Assembly: GCA_015232855.1 (NCBI GenBank)
Contig: JADFYW010000008.1
Span: 1-64,000, forward strand
Reading direction: 5' to 3'
Source of the DNA: Fibrobacteria bacterium
GTDB lineage: Bacteria > Fibrobacterota > Fibrobacteria > UBA11236 > JADFYW01
Length of the DNA stretch: 64,000 nucleotides
The translations under genes were made by a program, and so were the position numbers. The notes under the pieces were generated by a model. That model did not search any database and was not told the origin of the DNA. It worked only from the letters and a program-made list of their open reading frames with translations. Below are positions 16,748 to 25,322 of the stretch, in pieces. The first letter of the stretch is position 1. Each line of letters opens with the position of its first letter.

Positions 16748-17517
16748 TATACTATTCCCTTTTCCTTGAACCAGGTAAAAAGCCATTTGGGATCATCTGT
16801 CATCACCACGTCCATTTCGGTTTTTAAAGCGAGTTTCACCTGCTTTGGTGTATTGCAGGTATAGGTAAGCGCCTTCTTCCCTATTGCATGAATGGCGTTA
16901 ACAAAACCCAGGGTGAGACGATTGATGTTGGTACAAACTCCCCAGAGAAAGTCAGATTGGTTGAGACTTTCTTCTGAAAGTTGAGAGGGTGAGACGATGT
17001 TTAACACATAGCGCCAGTCGGATTCAAGGGAATGAGCAAGCTCAAGCACTTTCTTATCAAAAGATAGTATATGAATTTTTCGCTTATTTCCTTGTTGATT
17101 ATCCAGAGCGCCCCGTAAAAGTGAAGTAGTGATACGTGTTAAAATTTCGGAAGTCCCCATGTTACGATCCCAACCACGGGACTTAATCTCTACATACAAG
17201 TCTGTCTTATCAAAAAGCAAGTCCAGGGTTTCTTGCAGGGTAAGAATTTTTTCGCCGGTAAAAGAAGTATCATACCATTTACCAAAGTCTTTATTCAGTA
17301 GTTCTTCATAGGTATAATCTTTTATCCGGTCGCGTTTTCGAGTTACTTTCCAGATAGTACGATCATGATAAATTACCGGAATTTTATCCCGGGTGAGCTG
17401 TACATCCAATTCAATACCGTTTATAGGATAGGTAAGTGCTTTATTGAAGGCAGAAGCGGTATTTTCCGGCGTTTCTCTTTTGGCGCCACGATGGGATACA
17501 ATAACTGGTAGGCTCAT
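16747..17517 (-). CDS. ugpQ: Glycerophosphodiester phosphodiesterase (cytosolic, UgpQ-like)
   Basis: A 256-residue GDPD-family TIM barrel. The active-site block VISHRGAKRETPENTASAF (6-24), the metal ligands in ELDVQLT (about 37-43) and IYHD (about 49-52) are all present. It hydrolyses glycerophosphodiesters from phospholipid breakdown to glycerol-3-phosphate. There is no signal peptide, so it is cytosolic, like UgpQ rather than periplasmic GlpQ. Its stop codon overlaps the glpD ATG by one base. It lies between glpK and glpD on the same strand, which links it to glycerol-3-phosphate use. No clear ribosome-binding site is visible. Confidence 0.92.
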   Translation of the reverse strand: MSLPVIVSHRGAKRETPENTASAFNKALTYPINGIELDVQLTRDKIPVIYHDRTIWKVTRKRDRIKDYTYEELLNKDFGKWYDTSFTGEKILTLQETLDLLFDKTDLYVEIKSRGWDRNMGTSEILTRITTSLLRGALDNQQGNKRKIHILSFDKKVLELAHSLESDWRYVLNIVSPSQLSEESLNQSDFLWGVCTNINRLTLGFVNAIHAIGKKALTYTCNTPKQVKLALKTEMDVVMTDDPKWLFTWFKEKGIV

Positions 17518-17659
17518 GTTTTAGTACCGTAATTCGTATTTTTTTTTGTATGTAAAGCAATAGACATAAATGATTATACCACAAATTTCTAAAAAAATCC
17601 AGTTTCAAAATGAGGGGCTAAAAGGTGGAGCTTTTTATGAAAAACCTTTAAAAATACCG

Positions 17660-17675
17660 AAAAACGTGCGTTTTT
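17660..17675 (-). terminator. Possible weak hairpin between glpK and the diesterase gene
   Basis: AAAAACG and CGTTTTT form a 7-bp stem with a 2-nt gap, just downstream of glpK on its strand. The T-run after it is short. It could attenuate rather than end transcription; weak evidence. Confidence 0.3.
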
Positions 17676-17709
17676 GGAGAAAAGAAAAAACTTGTGTACT
17701 GTTAAAAAA

Positions 17710-19158
17710 TTAGAGTATTACCTGGTTTACAGCGTTTTTCCATCCCTTTAAGAGCTGTTCCCGGGATTTTTTGGCCATTTCGGGCCTGAATACCTTTTCG
17801 TATGATTTATGATGGCTTAACTCTTCACTTGTTTTCCAGAGGCCTGTTTTTAACCCTGCCAGGTATGCTGAACCAAGAGAAGTTGATTCTATAACCTCGG
17901 GTCGTAAGACCGGACGTCCAATGATATCGGCCTGGAACTGCATAAGAAAATTATTGGCCACCGCTCCGCCGTCAACCGCAAGCTGATTAATTTCAGTACC
18001 GGATTCTTCTTCCATAACAGACAACACGTCCCAGGTTTGATAAGCCATTGCTTCAAGGGCTGCCCGTATAACATGGTTTCTGTTTGCTCCCCGGGTAAGG
18101 CCGGTGAGAATCCCCCGGGCCTCCATGTTCCAATAGGGGGCACCAAGCCCGGCAAAGGCAGGTACCAAATATACTCCGTTGTTATCATCTACAGATAGAG
18201 CGGCTTCTTCGCTGTCGGAAGCATTATTTAAAATTTTGAGTTCATCCCTTAGCCACTGAATGGCAGCCCCTGCAATAAAAATTGAACCTTCCAGGGCATA
18301 ACAGGGCTTGCCTTCTCCGTCCGCCGCCAGGGTAGTTATCAGTCCTTTATTTGATAGAACGGCCTCAGACCCGGTATTCATCATCAAAAAACACCCGGTA
18401 CCGTAGGTGTTTTTAACTTCTCCGGGATTAAAACAGGCCTGGCCAAAGAGGGCCCCCTGCTGATCACCGACAACGCCCAAAACCGGTACACCCTTGATTA
18501 CGGGTATGGTCTCAACAACTCCGTAATCATCCATGGAATTCCTGACTTCGGGCAGGATAAACCTGGGAACCCCAAGCAACGTACAAAGTTCATCATCCCA
18601 GGTTTTATCAATAATGTTAAAAAGCATAGTACGAGAGGCATTGGTATAATCAGTAGCATGGGTTCTTCCACCGGTAAGTTTCCATATAAGCCAGGTGTCA
18701 ATAGTCCCAAAAAGAAGATTTTCCGTTTTTAGTCCTTCTACTTGTTCCAGTATCCATTTAGCTTTAGTCCCACTAAAGTAAGCGTCCACCGGGAGCCCGG
18801 TCTTCTGTCTGATAAGTTCGCTGTGGGAACTTAAACTATTACAAATATCCGCTGTTCGCCGACACTGCCATACAATTGCATTATAGACAGGTTTCCCTGT
18901 TGTTTTGTCCCAGATAACAACGGTTTCCCGCTGGTTAGTGATACCCACTGCCCCTATCGGGTCCGTAGCTCCGTTACAAACTTCTTCAACCGTATCCATA
19001 GTTGTCTGCCAGATTTCCATAGGGTCATGTTCGACCCATCCCGGTTTAGGATATATCTGAGTAAATTCCCGATAAGCCTTTTTAAAGGGTTTCCCGTTTT
19101 TATCATACAGGATGGTAGTAGTTCCGGTAGTACCTTGATCAATAGCAAGAATAAGCAT
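17710..19158 (-). CDS. glpK: Glycerol kinase
   Basis: A 482-residue FGGY-family kinase that phosphorylates glycerol to sn-glycerol-3-phosphate. The N-terminal phosphate-binding motif is DQGTTGTTTILYD, followed by GWVEHDPMEIW, TNQRETVVIWD and GVVGDQQGALFGQ, all typical of glycerol kinase rather than a sugar kinase. It is slightly shorter than the usual 495-505 residues. An AGAGGA ribosome-binding site precedes the ATG. The diesterase and glpD follow on the same strand after a 192-bp gap, so it heads the glycerol block. No glpF facilitator gene is in the window. Confidence 0.96.
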   Translation of the reverse strand: MLILAIDQGTTGTTTILYDKNGKPFKKAYREFTQIYPKPGWVEHDPMEIWQTTMDTVEEVCNGATDPIGAVGITNQRETVVIWDKTTGKPVYNAIVWQCRRTADICNSLSSHSELIRQKTGLPVDAYFSGTKAKWILEQVEGLKTENLLFGTIDTWLIWKLTGGRTHATDYTNASRTMLFNIIDKTWDDELCTLLGVPRFILPEVRNSMDDYGVVETIPVIKGVPVLGVVGDQQGALFGQACFNPGEVKNTYGTGCFLMMNTGSEAVLSNKGLITTLAADGEGKPCYALEGSIFIAGAAIQWLRDELKILNNASDSEEAALSVDDNNGVYLVPAFAGLGAPYWNMEARGILTGLTRGANRNHVIRAALEAMAYQTWDVLSVMEEESGTEINQLAVDGGAVANNFLMQFQADIIGRPVLRPEVIESTSLGSAYLAGLKTGLWKTSEELSHHKSYEKVFRPEMAKKSREQLLKGWKNAVNQVIL

Positions 19159-19225
19159 AGCAATCCTCTGCTGGGTAAGTTTTAAGTGTTTCTTTTAAAC
19201 TAAAAATTAATCGGCGTTTAGATTT

Positions 19226-19309
19226 CACCAAAAGTGCAAAATGTCTGTTTCGTGAAGTCTTAGCAGAGAAAATTTTGGTTCACCAAATGTGCATTTTGTC
19301 GATTTGGTG
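19226..19309. promoter_or_regulatory. Two copies of a 29-bp imperfect palindrome between glpK and tssA
   Basis: Copies at 19226-19254 and 19281-19309 match at 22 of 29 positions and are exactly 55 bp apart. Each starts CACCAAA and ends near TTTNGTG; in the second the arms CACCAAAT and ATTTGGTG are perfect. They sit in the 291-bp divergent region and look like operator sites, either for the glycerol genes or for the T6SS genes. The binding protein is unknown. Confidence 0.5.
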
Positions 19310-19449
19310 CGACTTTGAAAGGGCCTTTTTAAGCATAAAAAGGAAGGATTGTTTTAAACGCTTAAAAAAGTACTGAAATACTCAATTTTTTTTAACTTTT
19401 GCAGAACTTTTTTTCTAAAAGTTTTGAAAATAATTTATGTGGGTTTTAA

Positions 19450-21087
19450 ATGAATGAAGTAAATCAAACCTGTGAGACACAACTTACAGATACCAGAGAT
19501 GATTCTGGATTAGCAAATACGTTAATACATAGGATTTCTGAACTGGCACCCTGCGGGGAGGACCCCAAGTATACACCGGAATTTGAATCTATAAAAGCTG
19601 AAATTGAAAAATCAACCGGTGCTGATTACAATATAATCCGTGATAATGCAGATTCAATTCTGACAAACAATGCAAAGGATATCCGTGTATTCAACTTTTA
19701 TTTATTGGCCTCTGTTAAGACAGAAGGGTTTTCTCGATTTGCCGATATATTAGGCGCTTTTCATTTTTTTCTTGAGCAACATTTTGATATTATTCACCCA
19801 CAACGTCCCGTTGCTCGTATCAATGCTTTTAAATGGTTGAACCAGGAAAAGGTAATAGCTCTTTTATCTCAAGGGTCGGTTTCTCGTGAACATCATGACG
19901 TTTTAAAAAAAGGGCTTGATTCACTTAACAAGATTAAAGAAATCATAAACAACAGATTTCCGGATTCTCCCCCTTCCATCAAAGGAGTATTAAAACTGGT
20001 GGAGGCCTGGGTTTCTGAATCACAACCTGAAGAAAAACCTCTAGCCACAGTGCAAGCAACTCCTCCTTCCTCTCCTCCGCCCCCAGCTGCAGTCTCCACC
20101 GTGGTTTCTGCCATTCCAGGCGCGGGAGACCAATTAACCGGGGGAATTGAAGATAAAAGTGCAGCCAAAATTCTCTTGCAAAAGACAGCTCAGTTTTATC
20201 TGGAACAAGAAACCCATAATCCACTGAGTTACACCATTATGCGTGCGCTAAAGTGGCAGGAGATCGCCAAATCACCTGTGGTTGAAAATGGACGATTAAA
20301 AATACCAGGACCAAATACTCAGATGATTTCTTTTTATCCAAATCTGGTTGAAACAAAAAATTGGATGGATATTGTAAAGAAGGGAGAGTCAGCTTTTACC
20401 CGTCCAGGTATGCATTTTTGGCTGGATTTGCAATTTTATATTTGCCTGGCTTTTAAAAACCTTGGAGAAGAGTATTCTTTTTGTCAGTCAGTGATTGAAC
20501 GGGAATTGTTGGCGCTAATCTTACGGGTACCTTCATTATTGGAAATTCAATTTCAAGATGGGACCCCACTCGCATCTTCACAAACTTTAAGCTGGATTGA
20601 GTCAATCCAGGCTGGCTCATCTTCAACAGGTGAGGAAAGTAGCAGTCCAAAGGAAACATCGGAATTTCTTGAAGGGAAATCTCAAGCCGTAACATTGGCA
20701 AATGAAGGAAAATATGCGGAAGCGATTCAATTAATCCAGAAAATCCCCCATTCTGGTGAAATTAAGACCATTATGGAAAAGCAATTTATTCTTGCGGAGC
20801 TTTCTTATATGACCGGAGAAAACGACATTGCAGAATCTCTTATTGAAGATATCCAGAATAGCACAAAAAATTTATCAGTTGGAGTTTGGGATTCTGCCTT
20901 TTATAAACCGGTTTTAAACCTTAGTATTAAGGTTTGCAAGTCACTATTAGATAAACTTGATGCAAAAAACAGTGCACCGGAAAGGCGTCAGGAGCTTATT
21001 TCAAAAATAAAAGAGAGCCATAAAAAGTTAAGTTGCTTAGATCCCGTTTTTGCGAAAACATCAATTAATTTAAACATGGTAAAATAA
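19450..21087 (+). CDS. tssA: Type VI secretion system protein TssA
   Basis: A 545-residue protein with an ImpA_N domain (about 30-150): APCGEDPKYTPEFESIKAEI at the start and FWKLNQEK-like INAFKWLNQEK later are characteristic. A Pro/Ala-rich linker (about 195-220) leads to a helical C-terminal half with a VasJ-like region (QFYLEQETHNPLSYTIMRALKW). TssA acts in the cytoplasm to prime and cap growth of the contractile tail. It opens the cluster tssA-tssB-tssC-hcp-tssE. A ribosome-binding site is not obvious before the ATG, and the start is chosen for its fit to the family. Confidence 0.9.
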   Translation: MNEVNQTCETQLTDTRDDSGLANTLIHRISELAPCGEDPKYTPEFESIKAEIEKSTGADYNIIRDNADSILTNNAKDIRVFNFYLLASVKTEGFSRFADILGAFHFFLEQHFDIIHPQRPVARINAFKWLNQEKVIALLSQGSVSREHHDVLKKGLDSLNKIKEIINNRFPDSPPSIKGVLKLVEAWVSESQPEEKPLATVQATPPSSPPPPAAVSTVVSAIPGAGDQLTGGIEDKSAAKILLQKTAQFYLEQETHNPLSYTIMRALKWQEIAKSPVVENGRLKIPGPNTQMISFYPNLVETKNWMDIVKKGESAFTRPGMHFWLDLQFYICLAFKNLGEEYSFCQSVIERELLALILRVPSLLEIQFQDGTPLASSQTLSWIESIQAGSSSTGEESSSPKETSEFLEGKSQAVTLANEGKYAEAIQLIQKIPHSGEIKTIMEKQFILAELSYMTGENDIAESLIEDIQNSTKNLSVGVWDSAFYKPVLNLSIKVCKSLLDKLDAKNSAPERRQELISKIKESHKKLSCLDPVFAKTSINLNMVK

Positions 21088-21139
21088 TAATTACCTTTTT
21101 GCCAGATAATCATAGAACCATTTAATAAGAGGAAAATTT

Positions 21140-21649
21140 ATGTCCAGCAGTTATCAGTCCGAAATTCCCCCTGCACGGGTAAATATTCAACTGAGTGTTG
21201 ATAAAGGTGGCGCTCAAAAAAAGATTGAACTTCCGATGAAAAACCTTGTAATGGGAGATTTTACCTTAAAACAGGAAAAGGCAAGAGTTTCAGAAAGAGA
21301 AAAAATCAATATTAATGCCAGTAACTTTGATAAAGTTATGGAATCGATGGACCTGAGTCTTGATACAAATGTGACTAATAAACTTAATGACCAGGCCGGA
21401 GACATAAAAGTAAACCTTAAATTTAAAGATATGAAATCTTTTAAGCCCGTTGAAATTGCTAAGCAAATTCCCGCTCTTACTAATCTCATGGCAGCAAGAA
21501 ATCTTATTAAAGATCTTGGTTCTAACCTTCTTGATAATCGGGAATTCCGTAAACGAATGGAAGCTATTCTGAAAGATAAATCAGCTATGGAAAGCTTAAA
21601 AGAAGAACTGGAAAAGGTTGCTCCGCTTATGGAAGACGCTTCCGCCTAA
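21140..21649 (+). CDS. tssB: Type VI secretion system sheath small subunit TssB
   Basis: A 169-residue TssB/VipA/ImpB protein that pairs with TssC to form the contractile sheath. The conserved strand-turn INASNFDKVMESMDL, the LKFKDMKSFKP motif and the helical tail (IPALTNLMAARNLIKDLGSNLLDNREFRKRME) are intact. A GAGGAAAA ribosome-binding site precedes the ATG. It is 52 nt from tssA and 43 nt from the tssC start, consistent with one transcript. Confidence 0.95.
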   Translation: MSSSYQSEIPPARVNIQLSVDKGGAQKKIELPMKNLVMGDFTLKQEKARVSEREKININASNFDKVMESMDLSLDTNVTNKLNDQAGDIKVNLKFKDMKSFKPVEIAKQIPALTNLMAARNLIKDLGSNLLDNREFRKRMEAILKDKSAMESLKEELEKVAPLMEDASA

Positions 21650-21692
21650 TACTGAAATTAATTTAAGGATTTATATAAAAGAGGAAAACACA

Positions 21693-23177
21693 ATGTCAGA
21701 AGCAAAAGGATTACAATATATTTACGAGACCATGGAGCTTGAAATTCCACAAGGAGAAGTGGATATTTCACAATATAAAGATGTTGATGCTCTTTCTGAG
21801 CACAGTGCTAATGAGAGAATGGGTGCTGCCCTTAGGGTGTTTGTTCAATCGGTTTTAGACTCATCAGTTTCCATTGATAAAATTGATAAAGCAGCAATAG
21901 ACGCTCAAATAGCTTTGATTGATGAAAAAATTTCGCAACAGCTGGATGAAATTATTCATAATGCAGAGTTCCAAAAACTGGAAAGCGCATGGCGGGGATT
22001 GAAATTTCTTGTTGATCGTACCGACTTTAGAAAAAACGCTAAAATTGAAATGCTCAATGTATCTAAAGAAGATTTGTTGGAAGATTTTGAAGACTCCCCT
22101 GAAACAATTCAATCAGCTTTATATAAGCATGTATACATGAGTGAATATGATACTCCAGGTGGCGAACCGCTAACTGCTCTTGTTGCTAATTATGAATTTG
22201 ATTCATCTGCACAGGACATCAGTTTGCTACAGGATATTTCAAAGGTAGCTGCGTCGGCTCATTGCCCTTTTATAGGTGCAGTTGGCGCTAAATTTTTTGC
22301 AAAAGAAGATGTCAGGGACTTGCCACAGATTGAAGACCTTGAAAATTATATGGACCGGGCAGAATACTTAAAATGGAAAGGGTTCCGTGAAACTGAAGAC
22401 GCCCGTTATGTAGGGCTTACCCTTCCCCGGTTTTTGTTACGTTCACCTTATGGGGATGATAACAAAGTGAAAGAATTTAACTATGTCGAACAAGTGACAG
22501 GCGAAGATCATGCGAAATACTTGTGGGGTAATGCTGCGTTTTCGTTTGCAGCTAATATGACACGTTCTTTTCAGGATAATGGTTGGTGTGTGCAAATAAG
22601 AGGCCCGGAAGCCGGGGGTAAGGTTGAAGATTTACCCATTCATGTATTTGATGTGGGCCGTGGAAATCAAACAAAAATTCCTACAGAAATTCTTATACCC
22701 GAGACCAGGGAATTTGAATTTTCTAATCAGGGCTTCATTCCTCTCAGTTATTATAAAAACAGCAATTACGCCTGTTTCTTTTCTGCGAATTCTACTCAGA
22801 AGCCACAAGAATACAGTGATCCCGCTGTTACCGCAAATATGCGCATAAATTCACGCCTCCCTTATATTTTCCTGACATCACGTCTGGCGCATTATCTTAA
22901 AGTTTTGCAAAGAGAAAATATTGGCGCAACAAAAAGTGCCAGTCATTTGGAGGCGGAACTTAATAAATGGATCAAAGGGCTGGTCACAGAAATGAAAGAT
23001 CCGGATCCAGAACTTGCAGCAACACATCCTTTGAGTGCAGCTGAAGTGGTGGTATCTGAAAACGAAGATAACCCCGGATTCTTCAGAGTTGCCATGTCGG
23101 TAACACCTCATTTCCAGGTTGAAGGGATTGATGTTAATCTCTCTCTTGTTTCACAAATGCCAAAATCAAAAGAGTAA
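21693..23177 (+). CDS. tssC: Type VI secretion system sheath large subunit TssC
   Basis: A 494-residue TssC/VipB/ImpC protein, the large sheath subunit. Family blocks include QKLESAWRGLKFLVDRTDF, a LPRFLLRSPYG stretch, FSFAANMTRSFQDNGWCVQIRGPEAGG and the C-terminal FFRVAMSVTPHFQVEGIDVNLSLVS. The frame runs 25 codons further upstream through the end of tssB, but the ATG at 21693 has the AGAGGAAAA site and the normal N-terminus, so that start is used. No frame breaks. Confidence 0.96.
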   Translation: MSEAKGLQYIYETMELEIPQGEVDISQYKDVDALSEHSANERMGAALRVFVQSVLDSSVSIDKIDKAAIDAQIALIDEKISQQLDEIIHNAEFQKLESAWRGLKFLVDRTDFRKNAKIEMLNVSKEDLLEDFEDSPETIQSALYKHVYMSEYDTPGGEPLTALVANYEFDSSAQDISLLQDISKVAASAHCPFIGAVGAKFFAKEDVRDLPQIEDLENYMDRAEYLKWKGFRETEDARYVGLTLPRFLLRSPYGDDNKVKEFNYVEQVTGEDHAKYLWGNAAFSFAANMTRSFQDNGWCVQIRGPEAGGKVEDLPIHVFDVGRGNQTKIPTEILIPETREFEFSNQGFIPLSYYKNSNYACFFSANSTQKPQEYSDPAVTANMRINSRLPYIFLTSRLAHYLKVLQRENIGATKSASHLEAELNKWIKGLVTEMKDPDPELAATHPLSAAEVVVSENEDNPGFFRVAMSVTPHFQVEGIDVNLSLVSQMPKSKE

Positions 23178-23214
23178 GTAACAAACGTATAATTTATTTT
23201 AAGGAGAAACTAAC

Positions 23215-23682
23215 ATGGCAATACCTGCATATATGTTTATTGATGGCATCCCCGGTTCTGTTCAAGTTGCCGGTCGGGAAAGCAGCATAGAAATTTTAGA
23301 ATTTGATCATAGCGTTTATATGCCTATTGATAGAGACGATGGTACTATTAGTGGTACACGTAAGCATGGCGCTATTACCATCCATAAAGCTTATGACAAA
23401 TCTTCTGCTGAGCTTTATAAAAAGGTTTGTAAAGGTGAAACTATTCCTAAAATAGAGATCAAATGGTTTGAGATTACCTCAGCCGGCGAAGAAGAAGAAT
23501 ATTTCTTTCATGTTTTAGAGAATTGCAAAATTTCTTCAGTTCGTTCTTATATGCATAATATCAAGGATATTACTAAAGAGAATTTTGTTCATCAGGAAGA
23601 AGTATCTATTCGTTATGAAAAGATTACCTGGCGCTTCAAAGAAGGTAATATCCAGCATACGGACCTTTGGAATATCAGATAA
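23215..23682 (+). CDS. hcp: Type VI secretion system tube protein Hcp (TssD)
   Basis: A 155-residue Hcp. The start MAIPAYMFIDGIPG, HSVYMP, GAITIHKAYDKSSAELYK and the C-terminal EKITWRFKEGNIQHTDLW are standard. Hcp hexamers stack into the inner tube and carry effectors. An AAGGAG ribosome-binding site precedes the ATG. The gene is followed by a copy of the CACCGCAAAG repeat before tssE. Confidence 0.96.
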   Translation: MAIPAYMFIDGIPGSVQVAGRESSIEILEFDHSVYMPIDRDDGTISGTRKHGAITIHKAYDKSSAELYKKVCKGETIPKIEIKWFEITSAGEEEEYFFHVLENCKISSVRSYMHNIKDITKENFVHQEEVSIRYEKITWRFKEGNIQHTDLWNIR

Positions 23683-23686
23683 TTAG

Positions 23687-23750
23687 TTCTTGTTCAGAAC
23701 TAACTCTTTTCACCGCAAAGGCGCAAAGGACGCAGAGAATCCGCAAAGAG
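23687..23750 (+). repeat. Partial copy of the CACCGCAAAGGCGC repeat between hcp and tssE
   Basis: About 60 nt here closely match the left end of the element at 8949-9198 (a TTCTGTTCA-like start, then CACCGCAAAGGCGCAAAGGACGC and a CGCAAAGA-like end). A weaker match (CACTGCAAAG...GAAGAAGGGA) follows tssE near 24240-24275. The repeat fills most of the 106-bp gap between hcp and tssE. Confidence 0.65.
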
Positions 23751-23788
23751 TAATAATAAACACACATGATGTAACACAAGGTGCGGTG

Positions 23789-24205
23789 ATGCGAACAAGC
23801 CTCTTTGAACGATTAATTAATAAAGAAGTGGTCAGCTCTCCTTCGGGAGAGCTGATTGAACCAGCCGATATGGCACGCTCTATTGCTGAGCACCTGACTC
23901 GTTTGTTTAATACCCGGCAGGGAACCTTGCCTCATCTTCCGGTGTATGGCCTGCCTGATACGGCCCATATGGTGCGGAGTATGCCAGGGAGTTATCGTTC
24001 TTTTCAGGAGAGTGTTGAACAAAGTGTTTCTCAATTTGAGCCCCGAATTAATCGGTTCTCAATTGTCTCTCTGCCATTTCGTCCCCATGATTCCAAAATA
24101 TGTTTAGAGATACATGCTCAGGTGTTGGGGGAAGTGGCTATACGCCTAGCCGTAAGTTGTGAACATACAGGTGAAGTATCGGTTAAAAGATTAACAGCCA
24201 ACTAG
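23789..24205 (+). CDS. tssE: Type VI secretion system baseplate subunit TssE
   Basis: A 138-residue gp25-like baseplate wedge protein. The block IAEHLTRLFNTRQGTLPHLPVYGLPD and the later FEPRINRFSI are the two TssE signatures. The open frame extends 33 codons upstream, but those codons are repeat DNA; the ATG at 23789 has an AAGGTG site 5 nt upstream and gives a normal protein, so it is chosen. It is the last T6SS gene here: no tssF, tssG, tssK, clpV, vgrG or membrane-complex genes follow. Confidence 0.9.
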   Translation: MRTSLFERLINKEVVSSPSGELIEPADMARSIAEHLTRLFNTRQGTLPHLPVYGLPDTAHMVRSMPGSYRSFQESVEQSVSQFEPRINRFSIVSLPFRPHDSKICLEIHAQVLGEVAIRLAVSCEHTGEVSVKRLTAN

Positions 24206-24275
24206 CACAATGTTAGTTCGCCTTCAGGAATAATAAAACTCACTGCAAAGAATTCGCATAGAAGAAGGGAATATT

Positions 24276-24998
24276 ATGCAGAAACGTACCTTTTTAGTGA
24301 CTGGTGCCAGTAAAGGTATCGGCAATGCCACAGCAAAAATCCTCGGTGCCCAGGGCCACACCGTTATTGGGCTTGCCCGCACCGCTCCCACTGAACCTTT
24401 AAGCGGAGAGTTCGTGGCTGTTGATTTACTTGATAGAAAGCTTTTAAAAGAGGTGCTTGCTGATATGAGTTCAAAGTACAAGCTCGATGGTATATTTAAT
24501 AATGTGGGACTGGTTAATCCTGAACCGGCTGAAGAGATTACAGAGGAACATTTAAACAACTGTTATCATGTGAATGTAAGTGTGGCCCTTCAATGTGTAC
24601 AGGCGGCTCTCCCCAATATGAAAGAACAAAAATGGGGACGTATAGTAAATACCGGCAGTCTTACGGTAGTTGGGGTTCCCTTCCGGGGGAGTTATGCTGC
24701 CGCGAAGACGGCATTGGTGAGCCTTGCCCGCACCTGGGCGCTGGAATTTGCACAGTATAATATCACGGCCAATACTATTTCTCCCGGCCCCATTGAAACA
24801 GAGCTTTTTAATACTAATAATCCTCCGGGCTCTGAAAGCAGACAACGTTATATAGATGGCATTCCTCTAAGGCGAACGGGGACGCCGGAAGAAGTAGGAG
24901 AGGCGGTTTCTTTTTTGATGTCAGACAAAGGGGCGTTTATAACCGGGCAAAATATTTTTGTAGATGGTGGATCGAGTATTGGAAAATCATTGATTTAA
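24276..24998 (+). CDS. Short-chain dehydrogenase/reductase (SDR)
   Basis: A 240-residue classical SDR. The cofactor motif TGASKGIG (9-16), Asn100, Ser128, Tyr140 and Lys144 form the normal catalytic set. The C-terminal VDGGSSIG is typical of the FabG-like branch. It reduces or oxidises an alcohol/ketone using NAD(P)H; substrate unknown. An AGAAGGGA ribosome-binding site precedes the ATG. It lies downstream of the T6SS genes but has no known link to secretion. Confidence 0.9.
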   Translation: MQKRTFLVTGASKGIGNATAKILGAQGHTVIGLARTAPTEPLSGEFVAVDLLDRKLLKEVLADMSSKYKLDGIFNNVGLVNPEPAEEITEEHLNNCYHVNVSVALQCVQAALPNMKEQKWGRIVNTGSLTVVGVPFRGSYAAAKTALVSLARTWALEFAQYNITANTISPGPIETELFNTNNPPGSESRQRYIDGIPLRRTGTPEEVGEAVSFLMSDKGAFITGQNIFVDGGSSIGKSLI

Positions 24999-25322
24999 TT
25001 TGGACTGTTTGCTGGTAGGCTTATCAAGAAGTGAAGTAAAAAGAGGAGACAAGAGGAACAAGGGATTTTCCCTGCTCACGTCGAGACTAAAATGGATATG
25101 ATGAAACAAATGAAGCCAAAAAGTGAACATTGGGACAAAATGTTCCTGGGAACCGATGACCCATTTACTATTGCTTTGCAGGCAAGGGTTTGTTATGTTG
25201 ATTAAAATGTACAAAGTGAATAAAATTGAAGAGCCCGATGCGGTTGTTTAGTATGTTGGGTTCAACAGCGGGTCAGACAGGCAACTGGCGTTCTACGCTG
25301 ACACCCACAAAATCAAGAGGGT
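24999..25322 (+). other. Intergenic region with a possible gene remnant
   Basis: A 37-codon frame at 25092-25205 begins MDMMKQMKPKSEHW and ends at a TAA. It reads like the end of a longer protein but I do not recognise it. The rest (25206-25322) shows nothing coding. The stretch may be debris of a deleted gene between the SDR and formyltransferase genes. Confidence 0.25.

Noticed and set aside
23690-23788. N-terminal extension of TssE
   Set aside because: These codons are repeat DNA; a normal TssE starts at the ATG at 23789 with a ribosome-binding site.
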